In this document: in pieces, positions 1-4,979 of the stretch
How positions within the stretch are numbered: position 1 is the stretch's first letter
Layout: each line of letters opens with the position of its first letter
Source of the DNA: Rhizobacter sp.
GTDB taxonomy: Bacteria > Pseudomonadota > Gammaproteobacteria > Burkholderiales > Burkholderiaceae_C
Assembly (NCBI GenBank): GCA_025359585.1
Contig: JANYFX010000552.1
Span: 1-6,645 of the forward strand
Length of the DNA: 6,645 nucleotides
Direction: 5' to 3'
The notes under the pieces: generated by a model
Told to the model about the DNA's origin: nothing
The model's input: only the letters and a program-made list of their open reading frames with translations
Databases searched by the model: none
Program-made: the position numbers and the translations under genes

Positions 1-223
1 CGCTGTAACCGGTGAACACGCCGATCTCGATCGCGCGCCGCGCGCCGGTCAGGCGCGCGAGCAAGGCCATGAACTGGCCCTGCTCGGGCGAGATCTGCAT
101 GCCGGCATAGCGATGGCTGGCAGTCGCCTCGCGCAACGCCGTCTGTGCCGGGTGCTCGCGCAGCGAATGCGCGTGCACGTAGTCGATCAGCGTGTCATCG
201 AGGTTCAGGGTTCTGTGCGACAT
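1..223 (-). CDS. SAM-dependent O-methyltransferase (class I, CCoAOMT-like), N-terminal part, cut by window edge
   Basis: Only the first 74 codons are in the window; the gene continues beyond base 1. The start ATG (bases 221-223 on minus) is preceded by a GGAG Shine-Dalgarno seven bases upstream. The translation begins MSHRTLNLDDTLIDYVHAHS, continues through a segment with REATASHRYAGMQISPEQGQ, and ends in ALLARLTGARRAIEIGVFTG followed by Y-S. The last stretch is the classic SAM-binding motif I (EIGxFTGYS) of the family 3 O-methyltransferases related to caffeoyl-CoA/catechol O-methyltransferases, and the preceding 'Q..FMALLARLTGA' segment is also typical. Enzymes of this family move a methyl group from S-adenosylmethionine to a hydroxyl of a small, often catechol-like substrate, usually with a divalent metal ion. 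The substrate cannot be told from this fragment. The gene diverges from creA with 55 bp between starts. Family call is firm, function unspecified. Confidence 0.9.
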   Translation of the reverse strand, partial: MSHRTLNLDDTLIDYVHAHSLREHPAQTALREATASHRYAGMQISPEQGQFMALLARLTGARRAIEIGVFTGYS

Positions 224-266
224 GGTTCGGCTCCGGTCGATTGCGGGTACGCTTGTGGGTCTTTCC

Positions 267-273
267 GGAGGAG
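267..273 (+). promoter_or_regulatory. Shine-Dalgarno site that fixes the creA start
   Basis: GGAGGAG lies five bases before the ATG at 279. It selects this ATG over the in-frame upstream ATG at 192, which would place 29 non-conserved residues ahead of the signal peptide and overlap the divergent methyltransferase start. Confidence 0.8.
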
Positions 274-278
274 TATCC

Positions 279-749
279 ATGAGGAGAATGATGGCCACGC
301 TGCTGCTCGTTGCATTGGCGAGCACCTCGGCCCGGGCCGAGCGCATCGGTGAAGTCGACACCGTGTTCAAGCTCATCGGCCCCGACCACAAGATCGTCGT
401 CGACGCCTACGACGACCCGAAGGTGGCCGGCATCACCTGCTTCGTGTCGCGCGCCAAGACCGGTGGCATCAAGGGTGCTGTCGGCCTGGCCGAAGACAAG
501 TCCGAAGCCTCGATCGCCTGCCGCCAGACCGGGCCGGTGTCGTTCACCAAGCCCTTGCCGAAGCAGGAAGAGATCTTCGACGTGAGCTTGTCGCTGCTGT
601 TCAAGAAACTGCGCGTCGTTCGCATGGTCGACGCCAAGCGGAACACGCTGATCTACATGACCTACTCCGACCGCGTGATCGAAGGCTCGCCGCAGAACAG
701 CATCACCGCCGTGCCGGTCGACCGCGCCACGCCGATCCCGATGAAGTGA
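279..749 (+). CDS. creA: CreA family protein, secreted (periplasmic), 156 aa
   Basis: The 156-residue product closely matches the length of E. coli CreA (157 aa). Residues 1-20 form a signal peptide: two arginines, a hydrophobic core (MATLLLVALA) and a cleavage site after A-R-A, just before ERIGEVDTVFK. The mature part carries the family blocks in order: GEVDTVFKLIGPDHKIVVDA (about 24-43), ITCFVSRAKTGGIKG (52-66), GLAEDKSEASIACRQTGPV (69-87) and a C-terminal VRMVDAKRNTLIYMTYSDRV block (about 113-133). Two cysteines, Cys54 and Cys81, are the only ones in the mature protein and may form a disulfide. The family is widespread in proteobacteria; its biochemical role is not established, although the E. 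coli gene lies next to the CreBC two-component system. No creB, creC or creD is present here. It converges on nthB with a 20-bp gap. Family assignment is strong, function is unknown. Confidence 0.95.
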   Translation: MRRMMATLLLVALASTSARAERIGEVDTVFKLIGPDHKIVVDAYDDPKVAGITCFVSRAKTGGIKGAVGLAEDKSEASIACRQTGPVSFTKPLPKQEEIFDVSLSLLFKKLRVVRMVDAKRNTLIYMTYSDRVIEGSPQNSITAVPVDRATPIPMK

Positions 750-755
750 TCGAAG

Positions 756-770
756 GGGCGCGAACCGCCC
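756..770. terminator. Possible short bidirectional stem-loop between creA and nthB
   Basis: A perfect inverted repeat GGGCG / CGCCC with a five-base loop (CGAAC) fills the gap between the creA stop (747-749) and the nthB stop (770-772). The position between two convergent genes suits a shared terminator. There is no strong run of T on either side, so intrinsic termination is uncertain. Confidence 0.35.
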
Positions 771-1390
771 TATTCCGCTCTCTTCAGATAACTCTGGAAC
801 ACGCCGACGTGCACGAAGGCCTGGTCGGCTGAGTTCGGCCACAGCTCCGCGGTGTCGAAGCGCACGTCGTAGGTCGGTTCGTCGGCGGCGGGCACGCCGT
901 GCGCATGGGCATCGGGGAACGGATAAGCCGGCGACTCGCTCACCACGACGCCGTTCTTGCCGCGGATGTAAGCCGGCATGCGAACGTGGCCGGGCACCTG
1001 GTCCAGGCTGACCGCGACACGGTCACCTGCTTTGAAGCGAACGCGCTCCGCCACGTTCGACCGGCCCGGCGCACTCGGCAGGGCCAGCGGGAACACGCCC
1101 TGTGCGCGTTGCTCCAGTTCCTCGTGCGTGACGATCCCTTTTTCGACACACAGCGTCGCCGTGCTCGTCAGCGAGCGCTCGTAGTAGCCGGCCAGCAGGT
1201 AGTGGCGCGGCTCCATGCGTTCGATCGCGTGGCGGTACTCGTCCATGTTGAACACACCGAGCTTGACCGCCAGCGAATAGAGCGCGTTGGCGCGCTTCTC
1301 CCAGGGCGCGTGAAAGACCTCGCGGGCCTCGGGCGAGTGGCCGACCGGGCCGAAACCCTGCTTGCCACCGAGATCGTGCATGCCGTCCAT
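770..1390 (-). CDS. nthB: Nitrile hydratase subunit beta, 206 aa
   Basis: Nitrile hydratase is a cytoplasmic alpha/beta enzyme that adds water to nitriles to give amides; the beta subunit completes the active site and fold. The N terminus MDGMHDLGGKQGFGPV matches the family's MNG(I/M)HDxGG start, which supports the ATG at 1390 over the internal Met4. Next come VFHAPWEKRANALYSLA (25-41) and the helical block MDEYRHAIERMEPRHYLLAGYY (49-70). Arg53 in EYRHAIERM corresponds to the conserved beta arginine (around 52 in known enzymes) that contacts the oxidised cysteines of the claw. The C-terminal SH3-like barrel starts near FKAGDRVAV (119-127); PGHVRMPAYIRGKNGVV (133-149) supplies the other conserved arginines, and WP...VFQSYLK closes the protein. 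It lies 16 bp after nthA, clearly the same transcript. No activator gene follows; creA converges 20 bp beyond the stop. Very secure call. Confidence 0.97.
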   Translation of the reverse strand: MDGMHDLGGKQGFGPVGHSPEAREVFHAPWEKRANALYSLAVKLGVFNMDEYRHAIERMEPRHYLLAGYYERSLTSTATLCVEKGIVTHEELEQRAQGVFPLALPSAPGRSNVAERVRFKAGDRVAVSLDQVPGHVRMPAYIRGKNGVVVSESPAYPFPDAHAHGVPAADEPTYDVRFDTAELWPNSADQAFVHVGVFQSYLKRAE

Positions 1391-1406
1391 GTGTGAACCC
1401 CGTTTG

Positions 1407-1994
1407 TCAAAGGCGCGCCACGCCGATCATCGAATCCTTCGTCACGATCCCGGCGAGCTTTTCTTCGGGCCAGCCGACGGTCTCGGGCGGTTGCACCGGC
1501 AGCACGATGTAGCGTGTGTCGGCCGTGGTGTCCCAGACCCGGATCTCGATCTGCGGCGGAAGGTCGAGCCCCATTTCCCGGAGCACGCTGCGCGATTCGC
1601 GCACCGCGCGCGCGCGATATTCGAGATCCTTGTACCAGCCCGGCGGCAAGCCGATGACCGTGAAGGCCGTGCAGGAGCACAGGGTGCAGCAGATGACGTT
1701 GTGAACCGAGGCCGTGTTCTCGAGCACCACGAGGTGCCGATGGTGGCGCGGCATGTCGATGCCCAGTTCGATGACCGCCGCGCGGCCGTTGGCGAGCAGC
1801 CGTTGCCGATAGGCCGGATCGCTCCAGGCCTTGGCGACCACGCGCGCGCCGTTGTGCGGAACCCATCGTTCCTCGGCGAGGTGCTCGAATTCTTCGATGA
1901 ACTCGCCCGGCTTCATGCCACGCTCGTGGAGCGCGGCTTCGACCGCGTCGACACGGCGCTCGATGGAAGCGATATCGCGGCTCTGTTCCTGCAT
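1407..1994 (-). CDS. nthA: Nitrile hydratase subunit alpha, cobalt-type, 195 aa
   Basis: This is the metal-binding subunit of nitrile hydratase (R-CN + H2O to amide). The claw motif is C-T-L-C-S-C at residues 103-108, with Cys103, Cys106 and Cys108 plus Ser107 as expected metal ligands. Threonine in the second position is the known mark of cobalt-type (non-corrinoid Co(III)) enzymes, whereas iron-type have serine. Two of the three cysteines are normally oxidised to sulfinate and sulfenate. Other family blocks are RVVAKAWSDPAYRQRLL (51-67), GLPPGWYKDLEYRARAVRES (115-134), EIRVWDTTADTRYIVLP (150-166) and the terminal GWPEEKLAGIVTKDSMIGVA. Unusually, Cys102 directly precedes the claw (I-C-C-T-L-C), where a small hydrophobic residue is common. 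The start at 1994 is set by a Shine-Dalgarno sequence; an upstream ATG at 2123 would add 43 non-conserved residues. It is the first gene of the nthAB operon. Confidence 0.97.
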   Translation of the reverse strand: MQEQSRDIASIERRVDAVEAALHERGMKPGEFIEEFEHLAEERWVPHNGARVVAKAWSDPAYRQRLLANGRAAVIELGIDMPRHHRHLVVLENTASVHNVICCTLCSCTAFTVIGLPPGWYKDLEYRARAVRESRSVLREMGLDLPPQIEIRVWDTTADTRYIVLPVQPPETVGWPEEKLAGIVTKDSMIGVARL

Positions 1995-2002
1995 GGGCGT
2001 CA

Positions 2003-2007
2003 CTCCT
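2003..2007 (-). promoter_or_regulatory. Shine-Dalgarno site that fixes the nthA start
   Basis: On the minus strand AGGAG sits eight bases before the ATG at 1994. The longer in-frame ORF beginning at 2123 has no family similarity in its first 43 residues, so this site marks the true start. Confidence 0.8.
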
Positions 2008-2017
2008 GATGCAACTC

Positions 2018-2046
2018 CGAAGTTCGAAAGTACCACGTTCGGAACG
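2018..2046 (-). promoter_or_regulatory. Possible nthA promoter/operator: paired GAA/TTC palindromes around an extended -10-like sequence
   Basis: Two short palindromes, CGAAGTTCG and CGTTCGGAACG, lie 24-52 bases upstream of the nthA start. Their GTTCG words are repeated at 15-bp spacing (2022 and 2037). Between them the minus strand reads GTGGTACTTT, which contains TG-n-TAnnnT, an extended -10 form. No matching -35 is seen 17 bases further upstream. The symmetry is seen in the sequence; promoter or operator function is speculative. Confidence 0.2.
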
Positions 2047-2292
2047 CGGCGGTCGAGAGCCTTCAAGACACTGCAGGCTTGGCGAACGGTGAGTCGAGTC
2101 AAAGGCCGACGAGCGGGCTGCATGTACGATGAGTTTCACCGGCCACCGCGACGCGATCCGTTACTGCCACGAGAATCCGTGCGTTCCGGCCGTGGGACGA
2201 GTTGCTTGATATCCAATGCAGATTGGGCGTCATCTTTCTACGCAAGCCCTGTTCTCTGGTTCAATCTTCCGCATCGTCTCAAGGTCAAAAAC

Positions 2293-2751
2293 ATGAGCCA
2301 TTCATCGTATTGCCGCAATGTATCGATCATCGCCATGGTCTCGCTTTGGGCATCTTCGGCAGCTTGCGCAGACGTATACAAATGGGTGGACGAGAAAGGT
2401 CAAACACACTATTCGCAACGTAACGACGCGGCCGCAAAGACAAAGACCGTTCAGTTGAAGGTTGCAGCGCCGCAGCCATCAGCGTCCGCTCCTGCTGCAG
2501 TCACTTCGCGCGACTCTGGGCAAGAATGGACAAGTTCGCCACCCGGAGCAACCAAGTCGGTTGAAACGAAGCCTGCCCCGCCTCGAGCCACAGCGGAATC
2601 ACGCGGCGACACGATTGAAACCAATGCTTCGAAGTGCAAGCTCGCCCGCGACGTTCTTAGCGGAGCGGTAGAACACAGCAATGGCGCGCGAACGGACGCC
2701 TACGACAGACAGGTTGCAGAAAGTGATATTCGGTTGTTCTGCGGCAAGTGA
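2293..2751 (+). CDS. DUF4124 domain-containing secreted protein, 152 aa
   Basis: The product starts with a signal peptide (residues 1-26: SIIAMVSLWASSAACA as hydrophobic core and cleavage region), giving a mature protein that begins DVYKWVDEKGQTHYSQR. That DxYKWxDxxGxxHYS pattern (about 27-42) is the hallmark of DUF4124, a small beta-rich domain found at the mature N terminus of many envelope proteins in beta- and gammaproteobacteria; its function is not known. A Pro/Ala/Ser/Thr-rich linker spans about 57-107. The C-terminal part (113-152) has two cysteines, Cys115 and Cys150, the latter in the final IRLFCGK, which may pair in the periplasm. The ATG at 2293 is chosen because an AAGG sequence lies eight bases before it and the signal peptide begins there; an in-frame upstream extension reaches 1831 but has no signal or similarity. 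The codons are less GC-rich than those of the nitrile hydratase genes. Gene function unknown. Confidence 0.88.
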   Translation: MSHSSYCRNVSIIAMVSLWASSAACADVYKWVDEKGQTHYSQRNDAAAKTKTVQLKVAAPQPSASAPAAVTSRDSGQEWTSSPPGATKSVETKPAPPRATAESRGDTIETNASKCKLARDVLSGAVEHSNGARTDAYDRQVAESDIRLFCGK

Positions 2752-2756
2752 TCTTG

Positions 2757-2773
2757 CAGGAGACCAGCTCCTG
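2757..2773 (+). terminator. Weak stem-loop after the DUF4124 gene
   Basis: CAGGAG / CTCCTG is a perfect 6-bp inverted repeat with a five-base loop, starting six bases after the stop codon. No T-run follows, so it may be only a transcript-end hairpin or a chance repeat. Confidence 0.25.
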
Positions 2774-2774
2774 A

Positions 2775-3047
2775 AGGCCTGCGGGCATCCGCTTCATCAC
2801 CAATGACGTCCACCCCTTCCATCGAGGGCACACCCAAATGGATGCGTCTTTTGTGCACCCCTCATATAAAACGTTAGGCCGCACAACAAGCTTCTTCACG
2901 GTTCCGAGCATCTCCGGTGCACAGGCCGTCGCGGCTTCCCTGGGCGGCGCGCTGTTCGGCCAAGAGTACGCAGGGCCTGGATTCAAGGTTCGCAATGGCT
3001 GCGATCCGGAAGGCAATGTCCTTCAGGTTCGCGAAAATACGCCCTGA
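2775..3047 (+). pseudogene. Decayed remnant of a VOC (glyoxalase/bleomycin-resistance) family gene
   Basis: One open frame runs from just after a TGA at 2772 to a TGA at 3045-3047. It opens with AGIRFITNDVH (from 2781), which resembles the first beta strand of VOC-fold proteins (GIRFxTNDV). It ends with AQAVAASLGGALFGQEYAG and then PGFKVRNGCDPEGNVLQVRE, a clear C-terminal VOC half with the DPEGNxxQ(V/I)RE ending. The middle that should join them (the first beta-alpha-beta-beta-beta module, about 60-80 residues) is missing, and there is no start codon before the N-terminal block; the only in-frame ATG (2838) lies between the two. A full VOC protein of this type is about 120-130 residues, while at most 90 codons are open here. 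Most likely a gene with an internal deletion and a lost start. A 69-aa expressed protein from 2838 is possible but would be only half a domain. Confidence 0.55.
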
Positions 3048-3075
3048 GCCTTGCATCGAGCGGTGCCACGGACAA

Positions 3076-3112
3076 GCCGCGAGCGGCCGCTTCGTGGTCG
3101 TTGCTTGCAACG
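3076..3112. other. Cluster of small inverted repeats between convergent VOC remnant and VOC gene
   Basis: GCCGC-GA-GCGGC (3076-3087), the overlapping palindrome AGCGGCCGCT (3082-3091) and CGTTGC-TT-GCAACG (3099-3112) lie in the 95-bp gap between the remnant (plus) and the VOC gene (minus, stop at 3143). They could serve as transcript ends in both directions. No T-run accompanies them. Confidence 0.25.
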
Positions 3113-3142
3113 CCCGCCTGGAGAACATATGCCAAAGCCATC

Positions 3143-3559
3143 TCAGCTCTGAGCCGCGGGCGGAATCGCCGCCGGGTCCATCCAGAATATTCCCCACATG
3201 TGCCCGTCGGGGTCGGCGAGGTCTCGGGTGTACATGAAGCCCAGGTCCTCGACCGGGTTCACATCGGCCTGACCGCCGTGGGCTGCCGCGGCACGGTTCA
3301 TCGCATCGACGGCGTCACGGCTGTCCATCGCCAGCGAGAGCATCCCCTGGCTCGTGCCGGCCGGCGGGAATGGCCGCTGCGTCAAGGTGCGCCACTTGGC
3401 GTGCGTGAGCAGCATCGCGTAAATCGCCTCGCTCCAGAGCATGCAGGCGGAGGTGTCGTCGCTGAACGACAGGTTTTGCTCGAATCCCAGGGCCTTGTAG
3501 AAGGCGATCGAGGCTTTGAGGTCGGTGACGGGCAGACTGACAAAAATCATCTTGGTCAT
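3143..3559 (-). CDS. VOC family protein (glyoxalase/extradiol dioxygenase-like), 138 aa
   Basis: The product MTKMIFVSLPVTDLKASIAF has the standard VOC opening (FVxLPVTDLxxSIxFYxxLGF), followed by SDDTSACMLWSEAIYAMLLT (33-52), a helix with DAVDAMNRAAAAHGG (82-96) and the closing strand LADPDGHMWGIFWMDP (114-129). Length is normal for a single two-module VOC polypeptide of the 'predicted lactoylglutathione lyase' type. Members of the superfamily use the paired beta-alpha-beta-beta-beta fold for metal-dependent isomerase, lyase or dioxygenase chemistry or for drug binding; the reaction of this one cannot be told. The first metal-ligand position of glyoxalase I (a His in strand 1) appears to be occupied by Ser8 or a neighbour, so classical glyoxalase I activity is doubtful. 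The start at 3559 has AGGA six bases upstream; a longer frame to 3649 adds 30 unrelated residues. It is read away from the next gene pair with about 210 bp between starts. Confidence 0.9.
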   Translation of the reverse strand: MTKMIFVSLPVTDLKASIAFYKALGFEQNLSFSDDTSACMLWSEAIYAMLLTHAKWRTLTQRPFPPAGTSQGMLSLAMDSRDAVDAMNRAAAAHGGQADVNPVEDLGFMYTRDLADPDGHMWGIFWMDPAAIPPAAQS

Positions 3560-3771
3560 GGTTTTTCCTGTGGGTTGTCTGAGGGCCGGAAGTCTCTGCG
3601 CATGTGGAGCTCCACCAGTACGACGATCAACCACCGCCCAAATCGACAACCGAAGACAGTCTGGCCGGTCTGTCGGTACGCGCTACATTTTCGCGAGCTC
3701 AGCGCCCAACCGGACCGTCAGAGCGCATTGGAGCGCTTCACAGGCAAAGCAGCACCTTGTGCAGATTCGCG

Positions 3772-4047
3772 ATGAAGAACACTGTTTTCGCTTCATTTGA
3801 AAACGAGTACAACGACCACTGCGTCGACATCTTCGAGCGTCCGGACGGAAGTTTCGGCTACGAGGAGTTCCGAAGAGATGTGGAAGACTGCGGCGCCTGG
3901 CAGTCACTCGCGCGCTACTCGCAGCAAGTCTTCGGCTCGAAACCTCTTGCTCTCGCAGCTGCGAACAAGAGCGTGCCGTGGTTGACCGGGAACGAGATCT
4001 GGCAGCGCTATCTTCCTCATCACGACCCGACCTCGGAGGTTCCATGA
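3772..4047 (+). CDS. Small conserved-looking hypothetical protein, 91 aa
   Basis: The frame beginning at the ATG at 3772 reads MKNTVFASFENEYNDHCVDI followed by FERPDGSFGYEEFRRDVEDC. The pattern HCVDIFxRPDGSFGxEExRRDxED is one I associate with small uncharacterised proteobacterial proteins of 75-95 residues, but I cannot name a domain. The protein is acidic in its first half, has no signal peptide or membrane segment, and ends LPHHDPTSEVP. Its TGA stop (4045-4047) overlaps the ATG of the downstream VOC gene by four bases (ATGA), a strong sign that both are real and translationally coupled. No good Shine-Dalgarno sequence precedes the ATG; the frame stays open upstream to 3604, but those 56 codons look non-coding. 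Function unknown. Confidence 0.72.
   Translation: MKNTVFASFENEYNDHCVDIFERPDGSFGYEEFRRDVEDCGAWQSLARYSQQVFGSKPLALAAANKSVPWLTGNEIWQRYLPHHDPTSEVP
4035..4039 (+). promoter_or_regulatory. Shine-Dalgarno site inside the end of the 91-aa gene, serving the VOC gene
   Basis: GGAGG lies four bases before the ATG at 4044 and within the last codons of the preceding gene. The short spacing and the ATGA stop-start overlap point to coupled translation. Confidence 0.75.
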
Positions 4048-4430
4048 AGCGAGTCACTGGCATTGGCGGCATCTTCTTCAAAGCCAAAGACGCTCCGGCA
4101 CTGCAGGCCTGGTACAAGCGGCACCTCGGAATCGATGTCCAGGACTGGGGTGGCACGGCTTTCACCTGGGCCGATGCTGAAGGCAAGCCGGTTGCCGGAA
4201 CAACCGTCTGGTCCATTGCTTCGGCGCAAGCTGATCAGTTTGCGCCCGGCACCGCAACGTTCATGGTCAATTACCGGGTGGAGGATCTCCACGCCCTGGT
4301 CAAAGTCTTGCGCGAAGAAGGCTGCAACGTTCTGGAAAAGGTCGACGATTCCGAATACGGGAAGTTTGCCTGGGTCATCGATCCGGAAGGAAACAAGCTG
4401 GAACTTTGGCAACCGCCGGCCGGCCAATAG
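4044..4430 (+). CDS. VOC family protein (glyoxalase-like), 128 aa
   Basis: The protein opens MKRVTGIGGIFFKAKDAPAL, continues QAWYKRHLGIDVQDWGGTAF, then TTVWSIA (53-59), FMVNYRVEDLHALVKVLREE (73-92) and ends GKFAWVIDPEGNKLELWQPP. The two-module VOC layout is complete: module 1 about 4-60, module 2 about 70-125. Glu120 in DPEGNKLELWQP sits where the fourth metal ligand (Glu) of glyoxalase I lies, but strand 1 (GIGGIFF) lacks the matching histidine, so the metal site is probably incomplete or different. Such proteins are commonly annotated as glyoxalase or bleomycin-resistance-like without proven substrates. The gene is the second of a coupled pair with the 91-aa hypothetical protein. It differs clearly in sequence from the minus-strand VOC gene at 3143-3559 and so does not look like a recent duplicate of it. 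Family secure, reaction unknown. Confidence 0.93.
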   Translation: MKRVTGIGGIFFKAKDAPALQAWYKRHLGIDVQDWGGTAFTWADAEGKPVAGTTVWSIASAQADQFAPGTATFMVNYRVEDLHALVKVLREEGCNVLEKVDDSEYGKFAWVIDPEGNKLELWQPPAGQ

Positions 4431-4979
4431 CGATCAGCCAGCGCAACACCCTTAGCTGCTGCTCAACTCGAAGCTCAAGCCACACATGGATGCACCGCAG
4501 CAGGCGCACTGCTGGAAGACCCCGTTCTTCTGGGAGCCGGGCTGCCCCGAAGCGCCCTCGCGCGGGGCACTCCGCTTCGAACGGGTCAGCGACAACTGGC
4601 TGCGGTCCGCCATCGGCACCGTGATGTCGACGTCTCTCGACGCATCGGACCGATAGCTGGAAGGACGGTAAGCCGCAAGGCACCATCTTCTCCATGGGTG
4701 TTCTTCCGGCGTTCAGGGGGCGTAGCCACGGCCTGGAGTTGGTTCATGAAGCCCCCCGCATCTTCACGGCAGTGAACTGCTGGCGAATCTTCTGCGACAC
4801 GGGCACCGACAGCGGTCCGATGGTCAAGGCTTTCCGGCAAGCAGACCAGGTCGAACGCGATCCGTGGCAGCGGCCGCTGGCGCAGTGCGGCCCATGCGGC
4901 GGTGGCCGCGACAAACGGCTATTTCGTCGTGGCCGCCTGGCGCCGATCTAAATCTGACCCAATAGCGTTGCGCCCACAT
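4431..4979. other. About 550 bp with no supportable gene
   Basis: All six frames between the VOC stop and the acetolactate synthase stop were read. Open frames are short, begin at arbitrary ATGs and show Arg/Ser/Pro-rich translations typical of shadow frames in GC-rich DNA. Two stretches read somewhat more protein-like, one from about 4480 to 4655 (contains RFERVSDNWLRSAIG) and one from about 4655 to 4860 (contains SWKDGKPQGTIFSMG and GPMVKAFRQADQ). They are in different plus frames, separated by stops, and match no family I recognise. They may be fragments of a decayed gene. No tRNA, insertion-sequence ends or clear terminator was seen. Confidence 0.6.

Larger units (their letters stand above)
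1995..2292. other. Divergent intergenic region between nthA and the DUF4124 gene
   Basis: These 298 bp separate two divergently read starts and hold no convincing gene: the open frames on either strand lack family similarity and merely extend nthA or the DUF4124 gene backwards. The region must carry the promoters for both directions. Close to nthA are two odd-centred palindromes, CGAA-G-TTCG (2018-2026) and CGTTC-G-GAACG (2036-2046). I see no clear consensus -35/-10 pair for either gene. Confidence 0.7.

Noticed and set aside
195..842. Long open frame on minus (215 codons) opposite creA
   Set aside because: It is antisense to a clear creA gene, has no family similarity and shows the Arg/His/Gly-rich translation of a GC-rich shadow frame.
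1362..2009. 215-codon plus frame antisense to nthA
   Set aside because: The frame is complementary to the well-conserved alpha subunit and shows no recognisable domain.
1168..2139. 323-codon minus frame across nthA and part of nthB
   Set aside because: It is the out-of-frame shadow of the two nitrile hydratase genes, with Arg-rich, low-information translation and no motif.
2757..2773. Strong intrinsic terminator after the DUF4124 gene
   Set aside because: The 6-bp stem is perfect but no T-run follows, so it is kept only as a low-confidence stem-loop.
2873..2879. GTTAGGC, matching the integron attC core consensus GTTRRRY, near small VOC-type genes
   Set aside because: No matching RYYYAAC inverse core or attC-like imperfect palindrome lies in the preceding 120 bp, the neighbouring genes are on both strands, and no integrase is present. 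A single 7-base match is expected by chance.
4375..4695. 106-codon minus frame and overlapping plus frames in the 4431-4979 gap
   Set aside because: They overlap the end of a real VOC gene or begin at random ATGs, have no Shine-Dalgarno sequence, and their translations are compositionally like shadow frames.
4948..4960. CTAAATCTGACCC considered as an insertion-sequence end
   Set aside because: No matching inverted end, target-site duplication or transposase fragment was found in the window; only a 7-base reverse match (GGGTCAG near 4583) exists.
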